44,090 nt of DNA, taken from Actinomycetes bacterium. GTDB lineage: Bacteria > Actinomycetota > Coriobacteriia > Coriobacteriales > JAEZZM01. Both the position numbers and the translations under genes were made by a program. Where the stretch lies: NCBI GenBank assembly GCA_023418575.1, contig JAEZZM010000050.1:1-44090 (forward strand), read 5' to 3'. The notes under the pieces were generated by a model. It was not told where the DNA came from. It ran no database searches and saw only the letters and a list, made by a program, of their open reading frames with translations. Below, in pieces: positions 30,406-37,842 of this stretch (positions within the stretch are counted from its first letter, which is position 1; each line of letters begins with the position of its first letter).

Positions 30406-32259
30406 ATGGAACGTCTGTTTACTCGAAGAAAAGCACTACTTCTAGTTGCAGATATTATTGTTACCTTTGCGGCCTATCTTTTGGCGACAGTCTTAACTTT
30501 TCAGTGGGATGATCTGTTTGTAAGTACTGATTATCTCTTTGTTATAGCTCTGTTTGCCTTTGTGAATGTCCTTGTTTTTGGTCTATTTCACCTTTATAGT
30601 GGCCTTTGGGAATTTGCTTCATACGACACTATTACTCAGGTTTTTGTTTCGGTGATTTTAGCAACTATAGCAGGCGCTCTGTTATCTTGGGTTATTGGGG
30701 TAAGACCGCCCATTAGAGTATTTGTTGTAGCCTTTTTGCTGCTTATGTGCTTTGTTGGTGGCTTGAGATTTATCTTTAGATATAAGTATTTCTTTGGAAA
30801 GCAAAAACGTGAACGAGCAACGGTAGCCGAGCGCCCTAGGACTCTTTTGGTGGGCGCAGGTGAAACAGGTGCCATGTGTATTAACCGCATGATCAATGGA
30901 GATTATGCAATTCAAGGTATCCCTATTGCAGCTGTAGATGATGATCCGGCCAAGCAAGGTATGCGCATACATGGTGTAAAAGTTGAGGGTACTCGCGATG
31001 ATATACTGCGTTTGGTGCAAGAGCACGAAATAGAGCAAATTGTTGTTGCTATTTTGGCTGCACCACCTGAGCAGCGTAGAGATATTTTCTCTATTTGTAC
31101 TCAAACAGACTGCAAGCTTCTTACCCTTCCTGATGTTCATGACATACGTGTTAGTGAGCTGGGAAATATTTCTCTAAGAGAGGTTAGTCTTTCAGATCTT
31201 TTGGGCAGAGAAGAGATAGTGCTTGATAATCGCTTAGTTAGCTCATATATTGCAAATAAGACGGTTCTTATTACTGGTGCAGGTGGCTCAATTGGATCTG
31301 AGCTGGTGCGCCAAATCCTCCCAGTTTTTCCTAAGCGACTCATATTCTTTGATATTTATGAAAACGGTGTCTTTGAGCTGCGAGGAGAGATTTTAGAGAA
31401 GCAGCCAGATACAGAAATTCATATAGAGATAGGCTCGGTGCGTGATAAGCGCCGCCTTGAAGAAGTTTTTGAATTGTATAAACCAGAGGTGGTCTTGCAT
31501 GCAGCTGCGCACAAGCACGTCCCTCTAATGGAGGCTTGCCCAAGGGAAGCGGTAAAAAATAATGTCTTTGGCACGCTTAATACTGTTAGAACAGCCCTTG
31601 ATTACCAGGCAGAGCGCTTTATTTTTATTTCTACCGATAAGGCCGTAAATCCTGCTAATGTTATGGGTGCTACCAAGCGCATGGGTGAGATGATTATTCA
31701 GGCCTATGCACAGATGAGTACGAGCACTGTGTTTACTGCAGTGCGTTTTGGTAATGTTTTAGGATCGAATGGATCAGTTATCCCTATTTTTAAGCGTCAG
31801 ATTGCTCAGGGTGGCCCCATTAGGGTTACCCACCCCGATATCACACGTTATTTTATGACCATCCCTGAGGCAGCTCGCCTGGTTATTCAAGCAGGTGGAC
31901 TTGCTAAAGGTGGCGAGATTTTTATTCTTAACATGGGCCAACCCGTAAAGATTTTAGATCTTGCAAAGAATATGATACGCCTCTCAGGTTTAAGTGAAGG
32001 AAAAGATATATCTATAGAATTCTCTGGCTTGCGCCCTGGTGAAAAATTATATGAAGAGCTTTTGATGGATTCCGAGAAGACCATTGCAACTGATTATCAA
32101 GATATAATGATTTCAATTGGGGAAGAAGTTACTAGTGAGCAAGTTTTAGAGAAGTTAGAGCTTTTGCGTGCTCATACCCAAGACAGTGATCAAGCTATCA
32201 AGCAAGCTTTATTAGAGGCCGTTCCCACATTTAAGCTCCAAGAAGAAAGGTCCTGGTAA
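30406..32259 (+). CDS. PglF/CapD-type UDP-sugar 4,6-dehydratase
   Basis: A 617-residue membrane-anchored dehydratase of the PglF/CapD/WbpM family, which converts UDP-GlcNAc to the 4-keto-6-deoxy sugar. Four N-terminal hydrophobic helices (about 10-125) anchor it. A CoA-binding-like Rossmann domain (LLVGAGETGAMCI, about 148-160) follows, then the extended SDR domain with NAD site TGAGGSIGSE (290-299), STDKAVNP (409-416) and MGATKR (420-425). The tyrosine of ordinary SDRs is replaced by methionine next to the conserved lysine, as in this family. ATG 30406 has AGAGGA (30395-30400) upstream. The aminotransferase at the head of the operon is the likely next enzyme. No PglD-type acetyltransferase is present. 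Confidence 0.9.
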   Translation: MERLFTRRKALLLVADIIVTFAAYLLATVLTFQWDDLFVSTDYLFVIALFAFVNVLVFGLFHLYSGLWEFASYDTITQVFVSVILATIAGALLSWVIGVRPPIRVFVVAFLLLMCFVGGLRFIFRYKYFFGKQKRERATVAERPRTLLVGAGETGAMCINRMINGDYAIQGIPIAAVDDDPAKQGMRIHGVKVEGTRDDILRLVQEHEIEQIVVAILAAPPEQRRDIFSICTQTDCKLLTLPDVHDIRVSELGNISLREVSLSDLLGREEIVLDNRLVSSYIANKTVLITGAGGSIGSELVRQILPVFPKRLIFFDIYENGVFELRGEILEKQPDTEIHIEIGSVRDKRRLEEVFELYKPEVVLHAAAHKHVPLMEACPREAVKNNVFGTLNTVRTALDYQAERFIFISTDKAVNPANVMGATKRMGEMIIQAYAQMSTSTVFTAVRFGNVLGSNGSVIPIFKRQIAQGGPIRVTHPDITRYFMTIPEAARLVIQAGGLAKGGEIFILNMGQPVKILDLAKNMIRLSGLSEGKDISIEFSGLRPGEKLYEELLMDSEKTIATDYQDIMISIGEEVTSEQVLEKLELLRAHTQDSDQAIKQALLEAVPTFKLQEERSW

Positions 32260-32282
32260 GAGCCTGATTTATGGAGGAGAAA

Positions 32283-32726
32283 ATGGAGAAGAAGAGTAAG
32301 AGAAAAGATGCAATAAGAGGCATTATTAGAGACCTTAATATCAAGACACAAGCACGTCTGGTAGAAGAGTTGCATAAATTGGGCTACAGCTGTACCCAAG
32401 CAACTGTATCAAGAGATATAGCAGACTTAAGTCTAGAGAAGAATTCACAGGGGCGCTATGTCTTGCCAGAGGATTTATATCTAAGGCGAATGCTTACTGA
32501 CCTGGTTAAAGAAATAGTAGCAGCAGGTAACTTAGTGCTTATAAAAACCGCTCCAGGAACTGCCTCTGGCGTGGCTGCAGCACTTGACGATGCTAAGTTG
32601 AAAGATGTCTTGGGTTCGGTTGCAGGTGATGATACAGTCTTAGCTGTATGTGAAAGCCCGCAGCAAGCAGAGCTGTTTATTAGTAAAATTAGAAATTATC
32701 AGGAAACAGAAGGGGAGACATGCTAG
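32283..32726 (+). CDS. argR: Arginine repressor ArgR
   Basis: A 147-residue transcription factor. Residues 1-70 form the winged-helix DNA-binding domain (KRKDAIRGIIRDLNIKTQARLVEELHKLG, then TQATVSRDI with the recognition helix). Residues of about 78-147 form the hexamer and arginine-binding domain (VLIKTAPGTASGVAAALD and GSVAGDDTVL, which correspond to the GTAxxVAxxLD and GTIAGDDTI motifs). With bound arginine it represses arginine synthesis and controls catabolism. The start at ATG 32283 follows GGAGG (32273-32277) by 5 nt; the ATG at 32271 has no such site. No arginine biosynthesis genes are in the window, so it acts in trans. It overlaps a 34-codon membrane-peptide gene by 7 nt. Confidence 0.93.
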   Translation: MEKKSKRKDAIRGIIRDLNIKTQARLVEELHKLGYSCTQATVSRDIADLSLEKNSQGRYVLPEDLYLRRMLTDLVKEIVAAGNLVLIKTAPGTASGVAAALDDAKLKDVLGSVAGDDTVLAVCESPQQAELFISKIRNYQETEGETC

Positions 32727-32824
32727 CAACGTTTATTCATATCCTGCTTTTTGCCTGCATTTTGCTCTTACCTGTTTTGTTTATTTATTTGATATATGCC
32801 TTATATAAAAGATCAAAAAAATAG
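32720..32824 (+). CDS. Small membrane protein, 34 residues
   Basis: A 34-codon frame that starts inside the argR stop region (ATGCTAG overlap) with AAGGGGAG (32710-32717) as ribosome site. The product is one long hydrophobic helix (FIHILLFACILLLPVLFIYL, then IYALY) with a basic tail (KRSKK), the profile of a single-pass membrane peptide. Coupling to argR suggests co-expression; no function can be assigned. Such short frames can occur by chance, but the start overlap, ribosome site and clean membrane profile all point the same way. Confidence 0.55.
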   Translation: MLATFIHILLFACILLLPVLFIYLIYALYKRSKK

Positions 32825-32892
32825 AGCGCTTTAGCTGGGGCTTTGCAAGATAAGTTTAGAGCTTTGCTGGACAAGTTTGTTTAGAGGTTTAC

Positions 32893-33381
32893 ATGAGATT
32901 AAATGCGTTTAAGTTTGTAATGTTAATAGGTTTAGTTATCATTATAGCTTTGGGATTTTTTGCGCCCTTTGTTGAGCTCCATGATCCCTCCTCTGTGCAA
33001 AGTTTAAGCATGAGCTATTCCCAGCTTTTACAAGGTAGGTCTGCTGAGCTTATGCCAGGTGCTAAGGCAGGAGCCCTTGCTGCAATGCCAGCAGCCTCTC
33101 TTTTGATTTGCCTTTTTCTTCCCAATTATTGCGATAATAACTGGACCTCAAAGCGTATAAGTGTGGTTACACTCTGTGCTGCAGTGGTATTGCTGGCTGC
33201 ACTTGTTTGGCCCCTTATGCAAGCAGCGGTAATGATTTTTGGTTACAGCTTTGTTGGCGTCTATGGTATGAAGCCCCTCTGGGGAGCTTATGCACTTATG
33301 TATTGCGGCTCAGGTCTTTTGATCTTTATGATCTTATCGGCTATACCTGCCGTTAGACGTTCAGCATTGGGAATGAATTAG
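32893..33381 (+). CDS. Hypothetical four-helix membrane protein
   Basis: A 162-residue protein I do not recognise. Hydrophobic stretches occur near residues 8-27, 60-78, 90-118 and 132-150, so about four membrane helices. A polar loop with EL and RSAEL motifs follows the first helix, where an extracytoplasmic domain would be expected. The ribosome site is AGAGG 9 nt before ATG 32893. It is 68 nt downstream of the 34-residue membrane peptide and may share its transcript. A perfect 28-bp palindrome overlaps its stop codon and ends transcription in both directions. Confidence 0.65.
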   Translation: MRLNAFKFVMLIGLVIIIALGFFAPFVELHDPSSVQSLSMSYSQLLQGRSAELMPGAKAGALAAMPAASLLICLFLPNYCDNNWTSKRISVVTLCAAVVLLAALVWPLMQAAVMIFGYSFVGVYGMKPLWGAYALMYCGSGLLIFMILSAIPAVRRSALGMN

Positions 33382-33407
33382 GCTTTAATGAAATTTCATT
33401 AAAGCCT
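33380..33407. terminator. 28-bp perfect palindrome, bidirectional terminator
   Basis: Bases 33380-33393 are exactly the reverse complement of 33394-33407 (AGGCTTTAATGAAA and its mirror). It lies between two convergent genes and overlaps both: the stop of the membrane protein gene ends at 33381 and the stop of the minus-strand 54-residue gene is at 33399-33401. T-rich sequence (TTATAT) follows on the + side. Confidence 0.6.
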
Positions 33408-33563
33408 TATATGGCTATCAGGCTCATCACGTTCTTTGAGCTCTTTTCTATAAAGTTCAAATTCATAATCTACAAATTCTCGATTCTCTTGATAGGCTTT
33501 TAGAGCTGCTTTTACTAAGGCGAAACTTGTGTGGTCGTAGTTTGGAACTAGAGCATTAATCAT
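33399..33563 (-). CDS. Small hypothetical protein, 54 residues
   Basis: A 54-codon frame on the minus strand starting at 33563. Its ATG overlaps the stop codon of the membrane-protein gene before it (ATGATTAA arrangement: start 33561-33563, stop 33556-33558), implying translational coupling. The product (begins MINALVPNYDHTSFALVKAA) is soluble and highly charged, rich in Glu, Lys and Tyr, and probably helical; it resembles no family I know. The frame stays open to a terminator, and amino-acid use looks protein-like. It is probably an accessory to its coupled partner, but that is a guess. Confidence 0.55.
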   Translation of the reverse strand: MINALVPNYDHTSFALVKAALKAYQENREFVDYEFELYRKELKERDEPDSHIRL

Positions 33564-33999
33564 TGGTGGTAGCTCTGGATCTAATGAGGGCTACCGCCAC
33601 AAATATGATAAGTGGAAAGCCAGAAAGCATTAGAGCTTGCAGTGTGAAATATTCATTCTCATCAATATTAAAGATGCTAAGCCTACTAAGGCAAATGGAT
33701 AAATAGAGAAAAAATAGCATAATAGCCCATTTAACAAACCCCATCGTGTTTAGTTCACGAGAAACATATGAGCAGCCAGCAAAAACTGGAGACATGAAGA
33801 AATAAGAAAATACGATTAGGATTAGTTGGAAGAATAGTGCATCAGATTGAGCGGGGAATTGAAATATCCATAAGGGAACTGTAATAACGAGTTGAATAAA
33901 CAAAAAAACCAGGCCTGCGCGTAGCACAACAGGAATCTTATGGACAAATGAGTTTATATGACTTAGAAAGTGCTGAAAATGCTCTTTGTGCCTTGCCAT
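33556..33999 (-). CDS. Hypothetical membrane protein, 147 residues
   Basis: A protein with four predicted membrane helices (about 25-45, 55-75, 88-108 and 120-140), a His/Lys-rich N-terminus (MARHKEHFQHFLSHINSF) and a short basic tail. I do not recognise the family. It starts at ATG 33999, with a TAAGGG about 13 nt upstream. It is followed by the 54-residue gene in a translationally coupled pair. It is separated from the MFS gene upstream by a terminator, so it has its own promoter in 34000-34070, where I see AT-rich hexamers but no convincing pair. Confidence 0.6.
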   Translation of the reverse strand: MARHKEHFQHFLSHINSFVHKIPVVLRAGLVFLFIQLVITVPLWIFQFPAQSDALFFQLILIVFSYFFMSPVFAGCSYVSRELNTMGFVKWAIMLFFLYLSICLSRLSIFNIDENEYFTLQALMLSGFPLIIFVAVALIRSRATTND

Positions 34000-34070
34000 A
34001 TTGGTTTACGCCCTTACTGCTATTAGTATGACTTTATAATATCAAATTGATGAGCGTATATAAGAAGCAA

Positions 34071-34102
34071 AAGCCTCAAGCAAGCATTGCTACTTGAGGC
34101 TT
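34071..34102 (-). terminator. Terminator of the MFS gene
   Basis: AAGCCTCAAG (34071-34080) pairs with CTTGAGGCTT (34093-34102), 10 bp, with a further CAAGCA/TGCTAC partial pairing in the loop. On the minus strand TTTTGCTTCTT follows. Confidence 0.7.
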
Positions 34103-34156
34103 TATATCTTATATAAGCTTTGGCTTATCGACTAAAAGACAAGCTATTATGATAGA

Positions 34157-35566
34157 TTAATCTTCTAGATCCTCAGGTTTGGGGATTAAGAAGCTTGCAA
34201 CTAAAGCTAAGGCGATAAGTACTGCGCCGGCAATAATTGAGGCTTGATAAGCAAAAGAAAGGTTTCCAGAGGCACCTACAGCAGACAGAACTGCAAAAAG
34301 AATTGCAAATGATAAACCAGCACCCAGGTTAAATGCTCCTGCATTCATGCCAGGTAGATAACCCTGATTATCAGCAGGTGATAAAACAATACCCAGACCA
34401 TTAAGCATGATATTGCAAACACCAGCATAGGTAATACCAATAAAAATTGACATACCCAAGAGGCTCATGGAGCTAATCTTAGGAGCAAGGAAGGCCAAGA
34501 TTGCTAGGCCAATAATGCTCAAAATAAGGCCTCCTTGCAAAACTGGCTTAAAGCCAAATTTAGCAGCAAGCTGTCCAGAAATGGGGCCCATGATAAGACC
34601 TGCAATTGCATAAGGTGTGAGCGTGAACCATGAAACAACATCAGCACTTAGACCAGGACCAACGCTAGGGTCTTGTGCAAGATTGGGAACCAGACCATTC
34701 ATAACAGCAAAGACACCCGTCATGGTAAGAAGGGTGGTGAGAAGCAGGCCCCAGGTACGACGCTGTTTCATATAGGTTGTAGTAACTAAAGGATGCTTAA
34801 CTTTTTGTTCAGTCTTCCAGAAGATGACAAAAGATATGCAGGCAATGATCACAAGAACAGCAATAAGGATCCAACTTGCATCTGCAAGTTTTCCTGCCTC
34901 ATTAAAAGCAAAATATAAACACGCAAGTACAATTACTAAGGGGACAACACCCTTCCAGTCCATCGGTACCTGTTCTGAAGCACGAGATTCTTTAGTAAAG
35001 AAGAGAATGCAAAGTGCACCAAGGGCACAGACAATAGCCATGGTCCAAAATACAGATCTAAAGCCAAAATTACCAGCTAAAAATCCTCCAGCTAAAGCAT
35101 CAACACCGGCAATACCGCCATTAACCGAGGTAAGCACTGCCATAAGCTTGGCATAGCGTTTGGGATCCTTTACCTCTGCATGCAGCATGATTAAACACAT
35201 GGGGACAACAGGTCCAGCAACGCCCTGAATAACGCGTCCTAAGCCCAAAATATGAACTGTGGGTGCTAAGGCAGATATCACACAGCCAATTCCCGTTACA
35301 GCAAGCATGCCAAAGAGTAATTTTTTTCTACCGATAAGATCTGCCCAACGGGGAAGAAAGAGTGAAAACAGCGCAGCTGCTGCAAAAAATGCAGTTTGCG
35401 TTAGGCCAATCTCGCTATCAGCAACCTGCAGTTCGTGTGCCATAGTGGCAAGAGCGGGGGAGAGCATAGAGGCATTGAGCTGGAAAGCAAAAATTGCAAC
35501 CAGCAGAGCAAACATCAGTAAAACGACTGAGTTTTTAGCCTGGCTACTCTCATGTAAATTAGACAC
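34157..35566 (-). CDS. MFS transporter, EmrB/DHA2-like
   Basis: A 469-residue major facilitator with about 12 to 14 hydrophobic segments. Motif A is visible after the second helix (LPRWADLIGRKKLLFGM) and the fifth-helix motif C region follows (GLGRVIQGVAGPVVPMCLIM), as in proton-driven drug exporters of the DHA2 group. It probably extrudes a toxic compound or a metabolite. The divergent neighbour is a nucleoside hydrolase, so a nucleoside-related substrate is possible but not shown. The start is GTG at 35566, with AAGGAGG (35574-35580) 7 nt upstream; there is no nearby ATG in the right place. It has its own promoter and terminator, so it is a monocistronic unit. Confidence 0.82.
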   Translation of the reverse strand: MSNLHESSQAKNSVVLLMFALLVAIFAFQLNASMLSPALATMAHELQVADSEIGLTQTAFFAAAALFSLFLPRWADLIGRKKLLFGMLAVTGIGCVISALAPTVHILGLGRVIQGVAGPVVPMCLIMLHAEVKDPKRYAKLMAVLTSVNGGIAGVDALAGGFLAGNFGFRSVFWTMAIVCALGALCILFFTKESRASEQVPMDWKGVVPLVIVLACLYFAFNEAGKLADASWILIAVLVIIACISFVIFWKTEQKVKHPLVTTTYMKQRRTWGLLLTTLLTMTGVFAVMNGLVPNLAQDPSVGPGLSADVVSWFTLTPYAIAGLIMGPISGQLAAKFGFKPVLQGGLILSIIGLAILAFLAPKISSMSLLGMSIFIGITYAGVCNIMLNGLGIVLSPADNQGYLPGMNAGAFNLGAGLSFAILFAVLSAVGASGNLSFAYQASIIAGAVLIALALVASFLIPKPEDLED

Positions 35567-35601
35567 CTGTGTCCTCCTTAAACAGTGATAGTAACTTTTT
35601 T

Positions 35602-35630
35602 ATTATGCTGCACATAGATGTCTAAAACAA
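35602..35630 (-). promoter_or_regulatory. MFS gene promoter (minus strand)
   Basis: Read on the minus strand, TTGTTT (35625-35630) and CATAAT (35602-35607) are 17 nt apart. Transcription would start near 35595, about 30 nt before the GTG start. The -10 is one base off consensus. Confidence 0.6.
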
Positions 35631-35642
35631 GTAAAATAATAC

Positions 35643-35658
35643 TGTGATTTTGATTACA
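35643..35658. promoter_or_regulatory. CRP/FNR-like palindromic operator
   Basis: TGTGATTTTGATTACA matches the CRP pattern TGTGA-N6-TCACA except for one base (TTACA). It lies between the divergent MFS and nucleoside hydrolase genes, about 34 nt before the hydrolase ATG and upstream of the MFS -35. It could regulate either. A single match in AT-rich DNA can be chance. Confidence 0.45.
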
Positions 35659-35691
35659 GCATGAATGCTGTTAGCCAGAAAGGCTTAGCTT

Positions 35692-36663
35692 ATGGCTCAT
35701 AAAATTATTTTGGACTGTGATCCAGGACATGATGATGCGGTTGCCATCTTGCTTGCGCAGGGTAACCCCAAGATTGACCTGCTTGGTGTATCCACGGTTG
35801 GAGGTAATCAAACCTTAGATAAAGTTACCAGAAATGCTCTTGCGCTTGCTACGGTTGCAGGAATAAAGGATGTTCCCTTTGCGGCGGGTTGTGCAGGACC
35901 ACTTTTACGAGAGATAGATGTAGCGCCCTCTTGCCATGGAGACTCAGGCCTTGATGGTGTTGAGCTTCCTGAGCCAGAGATTAAATTAGATGAGCGTCAC
36001 GGTGTTGATCTAATTATCGATCTTATCATGTCCCATGAGCCCAAGACCATTACTCTGGTTCCAACGGGACCTCTTACTAATATAGCAATGGCTGCCCGAA
36101 AAGAGCCTCGCATAGTTGAGCGCGTAAAAGAAGTCGTGCTTATGGGTGGGGGCTATCATGTCGGAAACTGGTCAGCCTGTGCCGAATTTAATATCAAAAA
36201 TGATCCAGAAGCTGCTCATATTGTCTTTAATCTACCTTGGAAGGTAGTTATGGTGGGCCTTGATCTTACTCATCAAGCCTTGGCAACAGATGAGATTGCC
36301 GATAAAATCGCAGCGCTTAATACAGAACTTGCAGATTTTGTATTAGGCCTTTTTGCCTTCTTTAGGCAAGCATATAAAGATAGCCAAGGCTTTGAGTATC
36401 CGCCTGTACATGATCCTTGCGCAGTTGCCTATGTCATTGATCCAAGCATTGTTAAGACAGTGCAAGTACCCATTGATATTGAAACTCAAGGCCTACTCAC
36501 AACAGGTATGACCGTAGCAGATTTTAGAGCTCCAGCACCTGCAGATTGCAATACCTGGGCAGCTACAGAACTTGATTTTGATCGCTTCTGGGATCTGGTA
36601 ATTGACGCTATTAAGACTCTTTCAGAGAAAAAGGCAAGCGAGGAATCATGCCTCAAGCACTAG
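35692..36663 (+). CDS. Inosine-uridine-preferring nucleoside hydrolase
   Basis: A 323-residue enzyme that splits ribonucleosides to base and ribose. The Asp-rich calcium site DCDPGHDDAVAILLA opens the protein, and LVPTGPLTNIAMA, VLMGGGYHVGNWSACAEFNIKNDPEAAHIVF and the C-terminal PPVHDPCAVAY complete the family signature. It is cytosolic. It overlaps the ribokinase gene by 16 nt, so the released ribose can be phosphorylated at once. The start at ATG 35692 has GAAAGG about 8 nt upstream. Preference for purine or pyrimidine nucleosides cannot be read by eye. A CRP-like site lies upstream. Confidence 0.9.
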   Translation: MAHKIILDCDPGHDDAVAILLAQGNPKIDLLGVSTVGGNQTLDKVTRNALALATVAGIKDVPFAAGCAGPLLREIDVAPSCHGDSGLDGVELPEPEIKLDERHGVDLIIDLIMSHEPKTITLVPTGPLTNIAMAARKEPRIVERVKEVVLMGGGYHVGNWSACAEFNIKNDPEAAHIVFNLPWKVVMVGLDLTHQALATDEIADKIAALNTELADFVLGLFAFFRQAYKDSQGFEYPPVHDPCAVAYVIDPSIVKTVQVPIDIETQGLLTTGMTVADFRAPAPADCNTWAATELDFDRFWDLVIDAIKTLSEKKASEESCLKH

Positions 36664-37637
36664 AACGTATTTCAGGTAAGGTTGTAGTAGTAGGTTCGCT
36701 TAATGCTGATCTTACGGTGGTAACTCAAAGGCTTCCCCTTCCAGGAGAGACGGTCTCTGGAGAAGGCTTGCGCATTCTGCCAGGAGGAAAATCTGCAAAC
36801 CAAGCGGTCCAAGCTGCCTTATTGGGTGCAGAGGTTCATATGGTTGGAGCCGTGGGTGAGGACGGCAACGGGGAAATTTTAAGGCAATCACTTAAGGCTG
36901 CCAGAGTTAATCAGGATTTTGTGCATAGCATAAGTGTCTCAACGGGTACCGCTCTTATTACTGTCGATAAAAGCGGCGAGAATACTATAGTGGTTTCTCC
37001 AGGAGCAAACGGTTTAGTTGATGCCACTTTGGTTGCAGAGGCAGAAGAGCTTATCGCCTCAGCTGATACCTTAGGCCTTTGTCTTGAGATTCCTTATGAA
37101 GCGGTGTTTGAAGCTGCAAGAATAGCAAACAAGCATCAAACCAAGGTAGTCTTTAATTTCTCGCCCATACTGCCGGTAAGTGATGAGCTTTGGCCTTTAA
37201 TTGATGTGCTTGCGGTAAATGAACATGAGCTTGCAGAGGTCTTGCGCTCTACAAAGATCCTGAGATCTCAAGCTCTAAGCGTAGAAGATGAAGAAGAATT
37301 ATCTTTTGAGCCGCAGGATATGCGCTGTTGGGAAATTGCGCGCCAAAAGCTTTCTGAAATTGGAATTAGTCAAGCTGTTATTACCTTGGGATCCGCTGGA
37401 TCGGTAGTTATAGAGCCAGAAGAAATTTCTATCCTTGAAGCTTGCGTAACTACCGCAGTTGACACCACTGGTTGTGGAGATGCATATATGGCTACCTTGC
37501 TTGCTGGGCTTGCCTCGAGCTTTAGTCTTAAGGATAGTTCACGTCTTGCTGCTATGGTTGCTGCTTATGCCGCAGGTGGAGAGGGAGCTCAAAACTCATA
37601 CGGGCGTTCAAAAGAAATCATACGACAGTTTTCTTAA
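36648..37637 (+). CDS. rbsK: Ribokinase (PfkB family)
   Basis: A 329-residue sugar kinase. VVVVGSLNADLTVVTQRLPLPGETV and GGKSANQAVQAALLGAEVHMVGAVGEDGNG are the two substrate-binding PfkB segments, and DTTGCGDAYMA (normally DTTGAGDAF) supplies the catalytic aspartate; the Ala-to-Cys and Phe-to-Tyr changes are conservative. An insert of about 25 residues (after LAEVLRSTKILRSQALS) is unlike Escherichia coli RbsK. The ATG at 36648 lies inside the hydrolase gene with GAGGAA upstream, so the pair is a nucleoside-to-ribose-5-phosphate salvage module. A bidirectional terminator follows. Confidence 0.85.
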   Translation: MPQALERISGKVVVVGSLNADLTVVTQRLPLPGETVSGEGLRILPGGKSANQAVQAALLGAEVHMVGAVGEDGNGEILRQSLKAARVNQDFVHSISVSTGTALITVDKSGENTIVVSPGANGLVDATLVAEAEELIASADTLGLCLEIPYEAVFEAARIANKHQTKVVFNFSPILPVSDELWPLIDVLAVNEHELAEVLRSTKILRSQALSVEDEEELSFEPQDMRCWEIARQKLSEIGISQAVITLGSAGSVVIEPEEISILEACVTTAVDTTGCGDAYMATLLAGLASSFSLKDSSRLAAMVAAYAAGGEGAQNSYGRSKEIIRQFS

Positions 37638-37734
37638 GACCTTAAGGCCCATCACATCATAAGCTAGCCTAGTTTTATGTTCAAAGGCTCTTGCTAGGGT
37701 CTACTAGTGGGTCTATAAGCCCTTATAAACAAAA

Positions 37735-37770
37735 TAATACCGCCGGTCCATTAAGGTTCACGGCGGTATT
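37735..37770. terminator. Bidirectional terminator between rbsK and the PBP gene
   Basis: AATACCGCCG (37735-37744) pairs with CGGCGGTATT (37761-37770) around a 16-nt loop. TTCTTTT follows on the + side, and TATTTTGTTT follows on the minus side, fitting two converging genes. Confidence 0.75.
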
Positions 37771-37842
37771 TCTTTTGGTCTATAAGTCCTATAAGTTAGG
37801 ACTTGGCTTTTATTGCCTTGCTGCTCGCTAAGCTAATCACAA

